Under the pieces are notes generated by a model, which saw only the letters and a list, made by a program, of their open reading frames with translations, was not told the DNA's origin and did no database searches. From assembly GCA_943354625.1 (NCBI GenBank), contig CALRCS010000040.1, forward strand, positions 1 to 6,598: DNA of 6,598 bases, given 5' to 3'. Positions 1 through 5,291 of this stretch are shown here, piece by piece. How positions within the stretch are numbered: position 1 is the stretch's first letter; every line of letters begins with the position of its first letter. The DNA is from Candidatus Nomurabacteria bacterium. Lineage in GTDB: Bacteria; Patescibacteriota; Minisyncoccia; Phycocordibacterales; PALSA-1337. Made by a program: the position numbers and the translations under genes.

Positions 1-644
1 ATATCTTGCGGTTCCTGTTTGTATTGGCGCTGTAACTCACGGCCAGCGAGTATATTGAAACGTTGATCAGTACCACCTATTTCTACATCAGCTTTGACAG
101 CAACAGAATCATAACCTTGCATTAAAGGATAGAGTAATTCACGTAAAGAAACCCTTTTACCAGTATCGAGTCTTTTTTTAATATTATCCCTAGAGATAAA
201 TTCATTTAATGAAAAAACATCAGCCTGTCTACTGATCTCATGATAGTTTAATTTTGCCAACCACTCGCTATTATAGTGGACTTCACATTTTTTTATATCA
301 ATAATTTTCTCAACTTGCTCTATATAACTTTTGAGATTCGTTTTAACTGTATCCTCTGATAACATCGGTCTTTCACTTTCTTTATCAGATGTATCACCGA
401 TAACACCAGTAAAATCACCAATAATAAAAACTATCTTATGCCCAAGCTCTTGGAAATCTCTGAGTTTAAATAATGGTATCGTTCGACCAATATGAACATT
501 CGGACTTGTAGGATCAATCCCTAGTTTAATACGTAACTGTTTTCCACTCTTTAGTTTTTCTTCTAAATGATTTCTATCTATCACCTCTTCAACTCCGCGA
601 GATAATAGTTCATCAATTTTATTCTGTTCAGTATTAATGTTCAT
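1..644 (-). CDS. tyrS: Tyrosyl-tRNA synthetase, N-terminal part (3' end beyond window)
   Basis: Charges tRNA-Tyr with tyrosine in the cytoplasm; class I aminoacyl-tRNA synthetase. The reverse strand from 644 gives 214 uninterrupted residues to the window edge. Residues 41-54 carry the class I signature: GIDPT at 42-46, then HIGR at 51-54, the variant of HIGH seen in the TyrS2 (TyrZ-like) branch. YPLMQGYD (172-179) and GGTDQ (190-194) form the tyrosine pocket and are diagnostic of TyrRS. The KMSKS loop and S4-like C-terminal domain would lie beyond position 1. The ATG at 644 is the only sensible start, because conserved sequence begins soon after. No Shine-Dalgarno is visible. The gene begins 29 nt after a tRNA-Ile on the same strand and is probably co-transcribed with it. 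The family is certain; completeness cannot be judged. Confidence 0.95.
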   Translation of the reverse strand, partial: MNINTEQNKIDELLSRGVEEVIDRNHLEEKLKSGKQLRIKLGIDPTSPNVHIGRTIPLFKLRDFQELGHKIVFIIGDFTGVIGDTSDKESERPMLSEDTVKTNLKSYIEQVEKIIDIKKCEVHYNSEWLAKLNYHEISRQADVFSLNEFISRDNIKKRLDTGKRVSLRELLYPLMQGYDSVAVKADVEIGGTDQRFNILAGRELQRQYKQEPQD

Positions 645-673
645 ATATTTAATAAATTATTTTTAAGAAACTG

Positions 674-747
674 TGCGCGTGGTAGGGCTCGAACCTACGA
701 CCTAGCGTGTATAAGACGCTTGCTACTACCAACTGAGCTACACGCGC
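674..747 (-). tRNA. tRNA-Ile, anticodon UAU
   Basis: Reads AUA isoleucine codons. On the minus strand the 7-bp acceptor stem is GCGCGTG (747-741) with CACGCGC (681-675), followed by discriminator A at 674. The anticodon stem is AGCGT/ACGCT around the 7-nt loop CTTATAC, giving anticodon TAT. The T-arm is GTAGG-TTCGAGC-CCTAC. CCA is not encoded, so it must be added enzymatically. The D-arm is slightly odd: one extra base and only three clean pairs (GCT/AGC). A73, the C4-G69 pair, the U12-A23 pair and the C29-G41 pair all agree with known isoleucine identity elements. A UAU anticodon is uncommon in bacteria, which usually use CAU modified to lysidine. Its first 10 nt overlap the end of the upstream coding region. 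Confidence 0.93.
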
Positions 748-1421
748 ATATCACCACCCCTCTCACCTATTACATTACCAATAAATTTGATTCCCATCAA
801 GACATACATAGCAAGACTTGTATCGTTTAATATAATGTTACAAGTACCATGTCCAAAGTTACTTTTGTAAGTCAAACCAGTCATCTTGGATTTCTTCACC
901 CAAGTCTTATTAAACTTAGTTTTATCAATACCAAACTCCCTACTCCAAAATGAAATTTCCTTTTGCACATTCATATCCTTATATACATGCAACTTAATTT
1001 TCAACTTTTCCTTTGGAACTTTCAGTAGTTTTAACCATTTCAAATACATTTTAAGCATTCCTGGATCAGTATTTGTAAATACCAATGTACTTCTCCTGGT
1101 TTTCCCTCCCTCAGCCCAATATAAAAAGAATCCTGCAATAAATAACTCTCTTTCAGTAAGATTTCCTATATCTTTCTTTACTTGATCATATGCAATAGAA
1201 AAACCAAACTCCCTCTTTTTCCTCATTGTATTTATATATCTTTCGATTCTCTGGGGATTATTATCTCGTAACTCTCGAATTCTTTTTTCAGAAAGTGGAT
1301 AGGGTTGGAGCCATCCACTCAAAGTACTTTTACTCAAACCAAGCTTTTCTTTTATTTGACTGTAGCTGTATCCTTTCTTACGAAGCTTTATTGCTTCTGA
1401 TTTTTCCTTGTATCTTGCCAT
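738..1421 (-). CDS. Helix-turn-helix protein with LAGLIDADG-like core (putative homing-endonuclease relative)
   Basis: A 227-residue protein. Residues about 8-38 form a helix-turn-helix (KKGYSYSQIKEKLGLSKSTL followed by SGWL), typical of transposase or resolvase DNA-binding heads. Residues 93-131 (IAGFFLYWAEGG, then FTNTDP and a leucine-rich helix) resemble a LAGLIDADG helix followed by its beta-strand region, with Glu104 near the position of the usual acidic residue. The C-terminal stretch around 192-215 resembles the end of the same fold. No signal peptide or membrane segment. I recall similar helix-turn-helix plus 'LYWAEG' proteins in Patescibacteria, but their function is not established to my knowledge; nuclease activity is an inference. 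The ATG at 1421 follows a promoter-like hexamer and a large palindrome. The stop codon (TAG, 738-740) lies inside the downstream tRNA-Ile. It sits between ftsH and the tRNA on the same strand and looks like an insertion there. Confidence 0.75.
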   Translation of the reverse strand: MARYKEKSEAIKLRKKGYSYSQIKEKLGLSKSTLSGWLQPYPLSEKRIRELRDNNPQRIERYINTMRKKREFGFSIAYDQVKKDIGNLTERELFIAGFFLYWAEGGKTRRSTLVFTNTDPGMLKMYLKWLKLLKVPKEKLKIKLHVYKDMNVQKEISFWSREFGIDKTKFNKTWVKKSKMTGLTYKSNFGHGTCNIILNDTSLAMYVLMGIKFIGNVIGERGGDMRV

Positions 1422-1426
1422 ATATT

Positions 1427-1474
1427 TTCGAACTATTAGATTATAATAAATATATTATAATTCAATGGTTCGAA
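1427..1474. repeat. Near-perfect palindrome, 22-bp arms, 4-nt loop
   Basis: Left arm 1427-1448 (begins TTCGAAC, contains ATTATAAT) pairs with right arm 1453-1474 (contains ATTATAAT, ends GTTCGAA) around AATA. As plus-strand RNA there is one mismatch (A1438/C1463) and two G-U pairs (1434/1467 and 1439/1462). It lies 6 bp upstream of the helix-turn-helix gene start, between it and the ftsH stop. No T-run follows on either strand in terminator position, so a simple terminator is unlikely. It could be an operator for the helix-turn-helix protein or an end structure of a mobile unit. Confidence 0.8.
1440..1445 (-). promoter_or_regulatory. Candidate -10 box for the helix-turn-helix gene
   Basis: The minus strand reads TATAAT here, inside the left arm of the palindrome. 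The expected transcription start is near 1433, 12 nt before the ATG at 1421. A second TATAAT occurs in the other arm (1454-1459). No clear -35 was found. The region is AT-rich, so chance matches are easy. If real, a protein bound to the palindrome would block this promoter. Confidence 0.35.
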
Positions 1475-1491
1475 TCCTGCAAACTTTTTGA

Positions 1492-3417
1492 CTAAACAGA
1501 GTGCTCAATATCTAACTTCTTCTTCGGCTGTATTCCATGCGCTATGATAATACTCTCGTATTCTTCCCTTTCTATATTTTCTACTTCTATCAATCTCTTT
1601 GCTATAGCATCAAGAGCTGATTTATGTGTAGTCACTATATCTTCTGCTTTTTTATATGCTTCATCCATTATACGCGCTACTTCCGCATCAACATCAGAAG
1701 CCAATTTCTCTGAAAAAACATTTTCATCGACACCCTTTCCAAACATTGCTCGTCCACCTGATCCTTCCAAAGCTAGCACTCCAATCTTTTCTGACATACC
1801 ATACTTCGTAACCATATCACGAGCAAGTGAAGTAGAAACTTGAAGATCATTTGATGGACCAGTTGTCACATCATTAAACATCATTTTCTCTACAACGTAA
1901 CCACCAAGTGAAACGGCAATATCATCAAGGAATTCTTTTTTACTTTGCATTTTCCTATCTTCAAGTGGTAAATGCAGAGTATATCCAGCAGCACGTCCAC
2001 GAGAAATGATGGAGATTTTATGAACTGGATCTGCAAAAGGTAGAACTGATGAAATGAGAGCGTGTCCCGCTTCATGATATGCTGTGATTTCTTTTTCTTT
2101 TTTTGAAAGTAAATGACTCTTTCTCTCTGGACCTAGCATTACCTTTTCTATAGCGCGCACAAGATCGTATTGAGCAATTTTTGTGCGATTTTCACGAGCA
2201 GCAAGAATAGCTCCTTCATTCATAAGAGAATAAAGATCAGCACCAGAAAATCCTGGTGTTCTCTCGGCAATCACACGAAGCACAACATCTTCAGCAAAAG
2301 GCTTTTTTGTAGAATGGATTTTAAGAATTTCTTCACGATCATTTCTATCTGGAAGATCGATAGTCACTCGACGATCAAATCTTCCTGGACGAAGGAGTGC
2401 TGGATCTAGTACATCTGGCCTGTTTGTGGCCGCCATGACTATTACTTTTTCATTTGGCTCAAAACCGTCCATTTCTACGAGGATTTGGTTTAATGTCTGT
2501 TCACGTTCATCATTTCCTCCACCAACTCCAGTTCCTCGAACACGTCCTACAGCATCTATTTCATCAACGAAGATAATAGCGGGTGCTACTTGTTTTGCCA
2601 TTTTAAATAAATCACGAACACGAGATGCTCCAACTCCCACAAACATTTCTACGAACTCTGAACCAGAGATTGCAAAAAAAGCTACGTTACTCTCACCTGC
2701 GACAGCTCTTGCAAGCATCGTTTTTCCAGTTCCCGGTGCCCCCATCAATAGAATACCTTTTGGAATCACCGCACCAATTTCTAGAAACTTCTTTGGATTT
2801 TTTAGAAAATCAACAATCTCTGCAAGCTCTTGTTTTGCTTCCTTTGCCCCTGCAACATCTTTGAATGTTACTTTTTCTTTTGTATCATCTGGCATTGTGA
2901 TACGTGCTTTTGATTGACCAAAAGAAAATGCTTGCATGCCAGCTCCTTTTACTTGTCTTGTCATAAACCAAACAAGTAAAGCAAGAAACAATATTGGAAC
3001 AATAAAAGGAGCCACTTGAATAAGCCAAAAAGAAAAACCACTCGGACCTTCAATATTTATTTTAACAGCATTGAGTTTTTCTGGAGTAAGTCCGTATCTT
3101 GTAAATGTTTCTGTAACAGAAGAATCGACTTCCTTTTTTGCAGTCTTTAAGGTTTTATCAGAATATAGAGCTATCAAATCATCACCCTTAACAGTAACCT
3201 CAGTCACTTTCCCCATTCCGATATCATGAACTAGATCAGAAAGAGCGATGTTTTTTGTATTAGTATTTTGATCAGCTATAATTGAATAGAAACTTGTAAT
3301 TAGAAAAAGAATAAGAATGGCTATAGATATAGAGTTAATTAGACCAAACTTACTTGGCTTTTTATTCCCCTTCTTTTGCCCCTCTACTTTTTGCTTTTGA
3401 TTATTACCAGCCATCAT
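1492..3417 (-). CDS. ftsH: ATP-dependent zinc metalloprotease FtsH
   Basis: Membrane-anchored AAA+ protease that forms a hexamer on the inner face of the cytoplasmic membrane and degrades damaged membrane proteins and selected cytosolic proteins, including ssrA-tagged ones in E. coli. The full-length 641-residue protein has membrane segment 1 at about 26-47, a small external domain at about 50-128, and membrane segment 2 at about 131-152. Walker A is GAPGTGKT (226-233), the pore motif is FVGVG (259-263), and Walker B has Asp285-Glu286. The second region of homology has arginine fingers Arg343 and Arg346. The zinc site is HEAGH (448-452) plus Asp524. All catalytic residues are present. Two tandem ATGs (3417 and 3414) open the gene; a TATAAT placed 7 nt before 3414 favours the second. 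Divergent from smpB, with 44 bp between. Confidence 0.98.
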   Translation of the reverse strand: MMAGNNQKQKVEGQKKGNKKPSKFGLINSISIAILILFLITSFYSIIADQNTNTKNIALSDLVHDIGMGKVTEVTVKGDDLIALYSDKTLKTAKKEVDSSVTETFTRYGLTPEKLNAVKINIEGPSGFSFWLIQVAPFIVPILFLALLVWFMTRQVKGAGMQAFSFGQSKARITMPDDTKEKVTFKDVAGAKEAKQELAEIVDFLKNPKKFLEIGAVIPKGILLMGAPGTGKTMLARAVAGESNVAFFAISGSEFVEMFVGVGASRVRDLFKMAKQVAPAIIFVDEIDAVGRVRGTGVGGGNDEREQTLNQILVEMDGFEPNEKVIVMAATNRPDVLDPALLRPGRFDRRVTIDLPDRNDREEILKIHSTKKPFAEDVVLRVIAERTPGFSGADLYSLMNEGAILAARENRTKIAQYDLVRAIEKVMLGPERKSHLLSKKEKEITAYHEAGHALISSVLPFADPVHKISIISRGRAAGYTLHLPLEDRKMQSKKEFLDDIAVSLGGYVVEKMMFNDVTTGPSNDLQVSTSLARDMVTKYGMSEKIGVLALEGSGGRAMFGKGVDENVFSEKLASDVDAEVARIMDEAYKKAEDIVTTHKSALDAIAKRLIEVENIEREEYESIIIAHGIQPKKKLDIEHSV

Positions 3418-3420
3418 TTG

Positions 3421-3426
3421 ATTATA
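3421..3426 (-). promoter_or_regulatory. Candidate ftsH -10 box, leaderless geometry
   Basis: A perfect TATAAT on the minus strand. Taking its last base (3421) as -7 places +1 at 3414, the A of the second ATG of ftsH, which predicts a leaderless mRNA. No -35 match at the usual spacing and no TG extension. Confidence 0.5.
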
Positions 3427-3443
3427 CTTAAAATAAGGAAAAA

Positions 3444-3452
3444 TGCTATTAT
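3444..3452 (+). promoter_or_regulatory. Extended -10 promoter of smpB
   Basis: TGCTATTAT matches the extended -10 pattern TGnTATnAT. The predicted start is near 3459, leaving about 3 nt before the smpB ATG at 3462, with no room for a Shine-Dalgarno site. It lies 20 bp from the oppositely facing ftsH -10, so the two promoters may interfere. Confidence 0.5.
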
Positions 3453-3461
3453 GTCACTGTT

Positions 3462-3911
3462 ATGAGTGAACAGCTTATATACAATAAAAAAATAAACCTA
3501 GACTATGAGATTCTCGAGACTTTTGAGGCTGGTATTGAGCTTTTAGGTCTTGAAGTAAAAAGTCTTCGTAAAAATCAAGGTTCCCTTCTTGGAGCGCATA
3601 TTACTGTGCGTGGTGGAGAAGCTTTTGTCATTGCTTTAAACATTCCTCCATATCAAGTAAAAAATACTCCAAAAGATTATGAGCCAGAGAGAAATCGTCG
3701 CATTCTTTTAACAAAAAAAGAAATACAACAACTAGCTTCACTTGAAGCTAAAAAGGGTTTGACAATAGTACCAGTTTCAATGTATAGTAAGGATAAGAAA
3801 ATCAAGGTTCAGATCGCTGTAGTTCGCGGTAAAAAGAAATACGATAAACGCGAAGACATAAAAAAGCGAGAAGTGGACCGTGATATTCGAAGAGAGTTTA
3901 GTGATCGTTGA
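3462..3911 (+). CDS. smpB: SsrA-binding protein SmpB
   Basis: Binds the tRNA-like domain of tmRNA and carries it into the A site of ribosomes stalled on mRNAs without a stop codon (trans-translation). The 149-residue length is normal. Residues 24-36 hold the family block GIELLGLEVKSLR, followed by a conserved Gly and SL (40-42). Residues 79-88 (RRILLTKKEI) match the conserved R-LLL-EI element. The basic tail from 123 (GKKKYDKRE, then an alternating Lys/Arg helix to Arg149) is the C-terminal extension that enters the empty mRNA channel. Stop is TGA. No Shine-Dalgarno is visible; the ATG lies just after an extended -10. Its RNA partner ssrA begins 82 bp downstream on the same strand. Confidence 0.97.
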   Translation: MSEQLIYNKKINLDYEILETFEAGIELLGLEVKSLRKNQGSLLGAHITVRGGEAFVIALNIPPYQVKNTPKDYEPERNRRILLTKKEIQQLASLEAKKGLTIVPVSMYSKDKKIKVQIAVVRGKKKYDKREDIKKREVDRDIRREFSDR

Positions 3912-3942
3912 TAATTACCCATTTGGGGATAAGCGCAGCACT

Positions 3943-3999
3943 ATCCTCGCATGGGGATAACCCTAGCGTATTCGCTAGGAGCAATCCTCGCATGGGGAT
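3943..3999 (+). repeat. Two 16-bp direct repeats in the ssrA leader, each able to fold
   Basis: ATCCTCGCATGGGGAT occurs at 3943-3958 and again at 3984-3999, 41 bp apart. The last six bases of the second copy are the first bases of mature tmRNA. Each copy can fold on itself as a 6-bp hairpin (ATCCTC with GGGGAT, loop GCAT). A further GGGGAT occurs at 3925-3930, and GGGGATA (3925-3931) can pair with TATCCTC (3942-3948). Several mutually exclusive foldings are therefore possible upstream of ssrA. Confidence 0.8.
3962..3979 (+). other. Perfect 7-bp hairpin in the smpB-ssrA spacer
   Basis: CCTAGCG (3962-3968), loop TATT, CGCTAGG (3973-3979). No T-run follows, so it is probably not an intrinsic terminator. 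It sits 14 nt before the mature 5' end of tmRNA and may be part of the precursor leader removed by RNase P or another RNase. Confidence 0.6.
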
Positions 4000-4420
4000 G
4001 AAAGGCCTCGACAGTTGAGGTTCTCAGTATTGTGCATTGTAGAGCTCCGTCACCTCTTAAAAATGACGGAAATGTTAAATGCTACATCAGCTATAACAAA
4101 GGTAAAATCTGCTGTGTCTCCATATTTTGGAGCCAACAGTTTTGCTTTCGCTTACGCAACAGTCTAAATTTATTTAGCTGTTCCCTAAGCGACGTTCCAC
4201 ACTATGTTGGTCTATATTAGTGTTGGAGTGATATAACCATAGACACAGAATTATGCCACTTTCCTAACATAATTTTAAATAAGGGAATCGCCTACATATA
4301 TTTTGTTTACTTTATAGTATGTAGGTTAAAAGGGGGCGACCCCGCTAAAGTTTACTATACAATGTAGAAGCAGTATTGGTCTTCATCTGCACGGCGGTTC
4401 GATTCCGCCCATCTCCACCA
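3994..4420 (+). ncRNA. ssrA: Transfer-messenger RNA (tmRNA)
   Basis: Rescues stalled ribosomes and tags the nascent protein. The 5' end GGGGATG (3994-4000) pairs with CATCTCC (4410-4416) as the acceptor stem, including the G3-U70 wobble that specifies alanine; discriminator A and encoded CCA (4418-4420) follow. The T-arm is GGCGG-TTCGATT-CCGCC (4393-4409). AAAGGCCTCGACAG after the acceptor is the typical tmRNA D-region. Helix 2 is CATTGTA (4035-4041) with TACAATG (4358-4364). Pseudoknot 1 is AGAG/CTCT (4041-4044 and 4054-4057) interlocked with CCGTCA/TGACGG (4047-4052 and 4064-4069). The tag frame follows, its stop inside helix 5 (arms 4158-4169 and 4172-4182). A second pseudoknot is suggested by TCCACACTA and TAGTGTTGGA with GTCTAT/ATAGAC. 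Length is 427 nt. A T-run (4424-4429) follows. The 3' end is the target of an inserted element. Confidence 0.96.
4081..4167 (+). other. tmRNA tag reading frame, 28 residues
   Basis: The resume codon is placed at GCT 4081 because pseudoknot 1 ends at 4069 and 11 nt follow before it, close to the E. coli spacing, and because this frame stays open to a TAA (4165-4167) located in helix 5, where tag stops normally lie. The tag begins ATSAITKVKS and ends NSFAFAYATV. It is longer than the common 8-15 residues and does not end in Leu-Ala-Ala. The same-frame GCT at 4111 or GCC at 4132 would give shorter tags with the same end, so the C-terminus is firmer than the start. Confidence 0.7.
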
Positions 4421-4422
4421 AT
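4401..4422 (+). repeat. Left copy of 22-bp direct repeat (att-like), in ssrA 3' end
   Basis: Starts GATTCCGCCC in the T-loop of tmRNA and ends CTCCACCAAT, two bases past CCA. An identical copy is at 5194-5215; the flanking bases differ on both sides, so 22 bp is the full exact length. This copy completes the functional tmRNA. Confidence 0.9.
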
Positions 4423-4433
4423 ATTTTTTCGCC

Positions 4434-4461
4434 TTGACTTCTAGTAAGTTTTTGTTAATAT
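4434..4461 (+). promoter_or_regulatory. Candidate promoter at the left end of the ssrA element
   Basis: TTGACT (4434-4439), a 16-bp spacer, then TAATAT (4456-4461) with an upstream TG, an extended -10. The predicted start is about 4468, immediately before the two hairpins at 4473-4524. Confidence 0.5.
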
Positions 4462-4467
4462 ATAAAC

Positions 4468-4530
4468 ATACCTTCTGTTGCTTCGGTGGCAGAACGCGAA
4501 ACCGCAACCTTGTGTTGCGGTTTCTGTATT
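4468..4530 (+). ncRNA. Candidate small structured RNA or leader upstream of the NYN gene
   Basis: From the predicted start near 4468 the transcript would contain a 9-bp hairpin (4473-4481 with 4486-4494, three internal G-U pairs) capped by the very stable C-UUCG-G tetraloop, then an 11-bp hairpin (4498-4524). GTTGC at 4477-4481 could instead pair with GCAAC at 4504-4508, which would break the second hairpin, so an attenuator is possible. No matching RNA family is recognised. Confidence 0.4.
4498..4530 (+). terminator. Candidate terminator hairpin between ssrA and the NYN gene
   Basis: GAAACCGCAAC (4498-4508), loop CTTGT, GTTGCGGTTTC (4514-4524): a perfect 11-bp stem, followed by TGTATTAT, which is only moderately T-rich. 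It could end the short upstream RNA and act as a partial terminator before the NYN gene. Confidence 0.5.
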
Positions 4531-4537
4531 ATCTAGA

Positions 4538-4543
4538 TATTAT
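4538..4543 (+). promoter_or_regulatory. Candidate -10 box of the NYN gene, leaderless geometry
   Basis: TATTAT whose last base, taken as -7, places +1 at 4550, the first base of the GTG start codon. No -35 was found; the region is AT-rich, so the match may be chance. Confidence 0.35.
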
Positions 4544-4549
4544 TGTTAG

Positions 4550-5194
4550 GTGAAAATAAATATCTACATTGATGGATTTAATTTATACTACGGATGTTTG
4601 AAAAACACCCCTTATCGTTGGCTTGATTTAAATAAAATGTGTCAACTTCGTTTTCCAAATGATGAAATCGGAAGGATCAAATATTTCACGGCCCCAATTA
4701 AAATTAGAATGAATGATAGTGATCCAGATAGACCCAATAGACAACAGATATACTTGAGAGCCTTGAAGACCGTGCCAAATCTAGAAATTATTGAGGGAAT
4801 TTTTCTAAGACATAAAGTATCAATGAAATTGGCTAATAAGGACGGCTACGCTTTAGTAATTAAACATGAAGAAAAAGGCACTGACGTTAATATTGCCACT
4901 CACTTAGTTCATGACGCTCATAATAAATGTTTTGAGAAAGCAGTAGTAATTTCAAATGATTCAGATTTAGTAACTCCAATTAGTATAGTCACGAATGAAA
5001 TGAAGCTACCCGTCACAATTATAAATCCCTTTGAAAGAAATAGTATACAACTTCAAAAAGTAGCCACAGATGTAAAACATATAAGAAAAGGATTGCTTAG
5101 GGTAAGTCAATTTAGTGAGAAATTGACTGATGAAATTGGTGAATTTAGTATTCCTGAAAAATGGAAAGTTACGAAGACTGAAAAAGTCCAGTAG
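4550..5194 (+). CDS. NYN (PIN-like) domain ribonuclease, LabA/DUF88 type
   Basis: A 214-residue predicted metal-dependent RNase. The NYN signature opens the protein: NIYIDGFNLYYG (4-15) with Asp8 and Asn11. KGTDVNIATHLVHDA (109-123) supplies Asp112, and VVISNDSDLVTPI (132-144) supplies Asp137 and Asp139, the acidic cluster of the fold. The central strands and RQQIYLRAL helix (64-72) fit the long NYN variant. No membrane segment. GTG at 4550 is chosen because an in-frame TAG lies directly upstream (4547-4549) and the first catalytic motif starts at residue 4. The stop TAG shares one base with the right repeat copy. It is the only gene of the element in ssrA and is preceded by a structured RNA region. 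The target RNA is unknown; roles in defence, element maintenance or RNA turnover are all possible. Confidence 0.9.
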   Translation: MKINIYIDGFNLYYGCLKNTPYRWLDLNKMCQLRFPNDEIGRIKYFTAPIKIRMNDSDPDRPNRQQIYLRALKTVPNLEIIEGIFLRHKVSMKLANKDGYALVIKHEEKGTDVNIATHLVHDAHNKCFEKAVVISNDSDLVTPISIVTNEMKLPVTIINPFERNSIQLQKVATDVKHIRKGLLRVSQFSEKLTDEIGEFSIPEKWKVTKTEKVQ

Positions 5195-5215
5195 ATTCCG
5201 CCCATCTCCACCAAT
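5194..5215 (+). repeat. Right copy of 22-bp direct repeat (att-like), ssrA 3' remnant
   Basis: Exact copy of 4401-4422, from the T-loop of tmRNA through CCA plus AT. It has no tRNA-like 5' partner here, so it is a non-functional scar marking the right end of the inserted unit. The T-run after it (5215-5220) is probably the original ssrA transcription end. Confidence 0.9.
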
Positions 5216-5291
5216 TTTTTAAATTAAGCTCATTTCCCCGCTACACATAATCCATGCTAAACTTATCTTATTAATACTTAATAATAATTAC

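Larger units (their letters stand above)
4401..5215 (+). mobile_element. Minimal integrated element in ssrA carrying a NYN nuclease gene
   Basis: The T-loop-to-CCA segment of ssrA is duplicated 793 bp downstream, the classic footprint of site-specific integration into the 3' end of a tRNA or tmRNA gene with the target restored. Both copies are followed by a T-run, so the transcription end is also restored. The interval holds one gene (NYN, 4550-5194), a promoter and a structured RNA, with no integrase or other mobility gene. It could be a satellite mobilised in trans or the remnant of a larger island. The repeat is seen directly; mobility is inference. Confidence 0.7.

Noticed and set aside
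1467..1480. GGTTCGAATCCTGC looks like a tRNA T-arm fragment (possible att scar)
   Set aside because: The T-stem pairs in only two positions and no acceptor or CCA follows; the TTCGAA part is accounted for by the palindrome arm at 1453-1474.
1226..1495. Plus-strand open frame of 89 codons
   Set aside because: Antisense to the helix-turn-helix gene and palindrome; hydrophobic AT-rich composition, no recognisable features.
2426..2917. Plus-strand open frame of 163 codons across ftsH
   Set aside because: Shadow of the conserved AAA+ domain of ftsH; low-complexity Ser/Pro/Ala composition typical of antisense frames.
3910..3915. GATAAT at the smpB stop as a dedicated ssrA promoter
   Set aside because: No -35 at suitable spacing; AT-rich context makes a chance match likely, and read-through from smpB is equally possible.
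3943..3999. Repeats before ssrA as a CRISPR-like array
   Set aside because: Only two full copies of 16 bp, no cas genes, and the spacer between them is a hairpin; best explained as leader structure.
4032..4220. Open reading frame of 62 codons within ssrA
   Set aside because: It lies wholly inside tmRNA, in a frame different from the tag, and its product resembles nothing; it is a by-product of structured RNA sequence.
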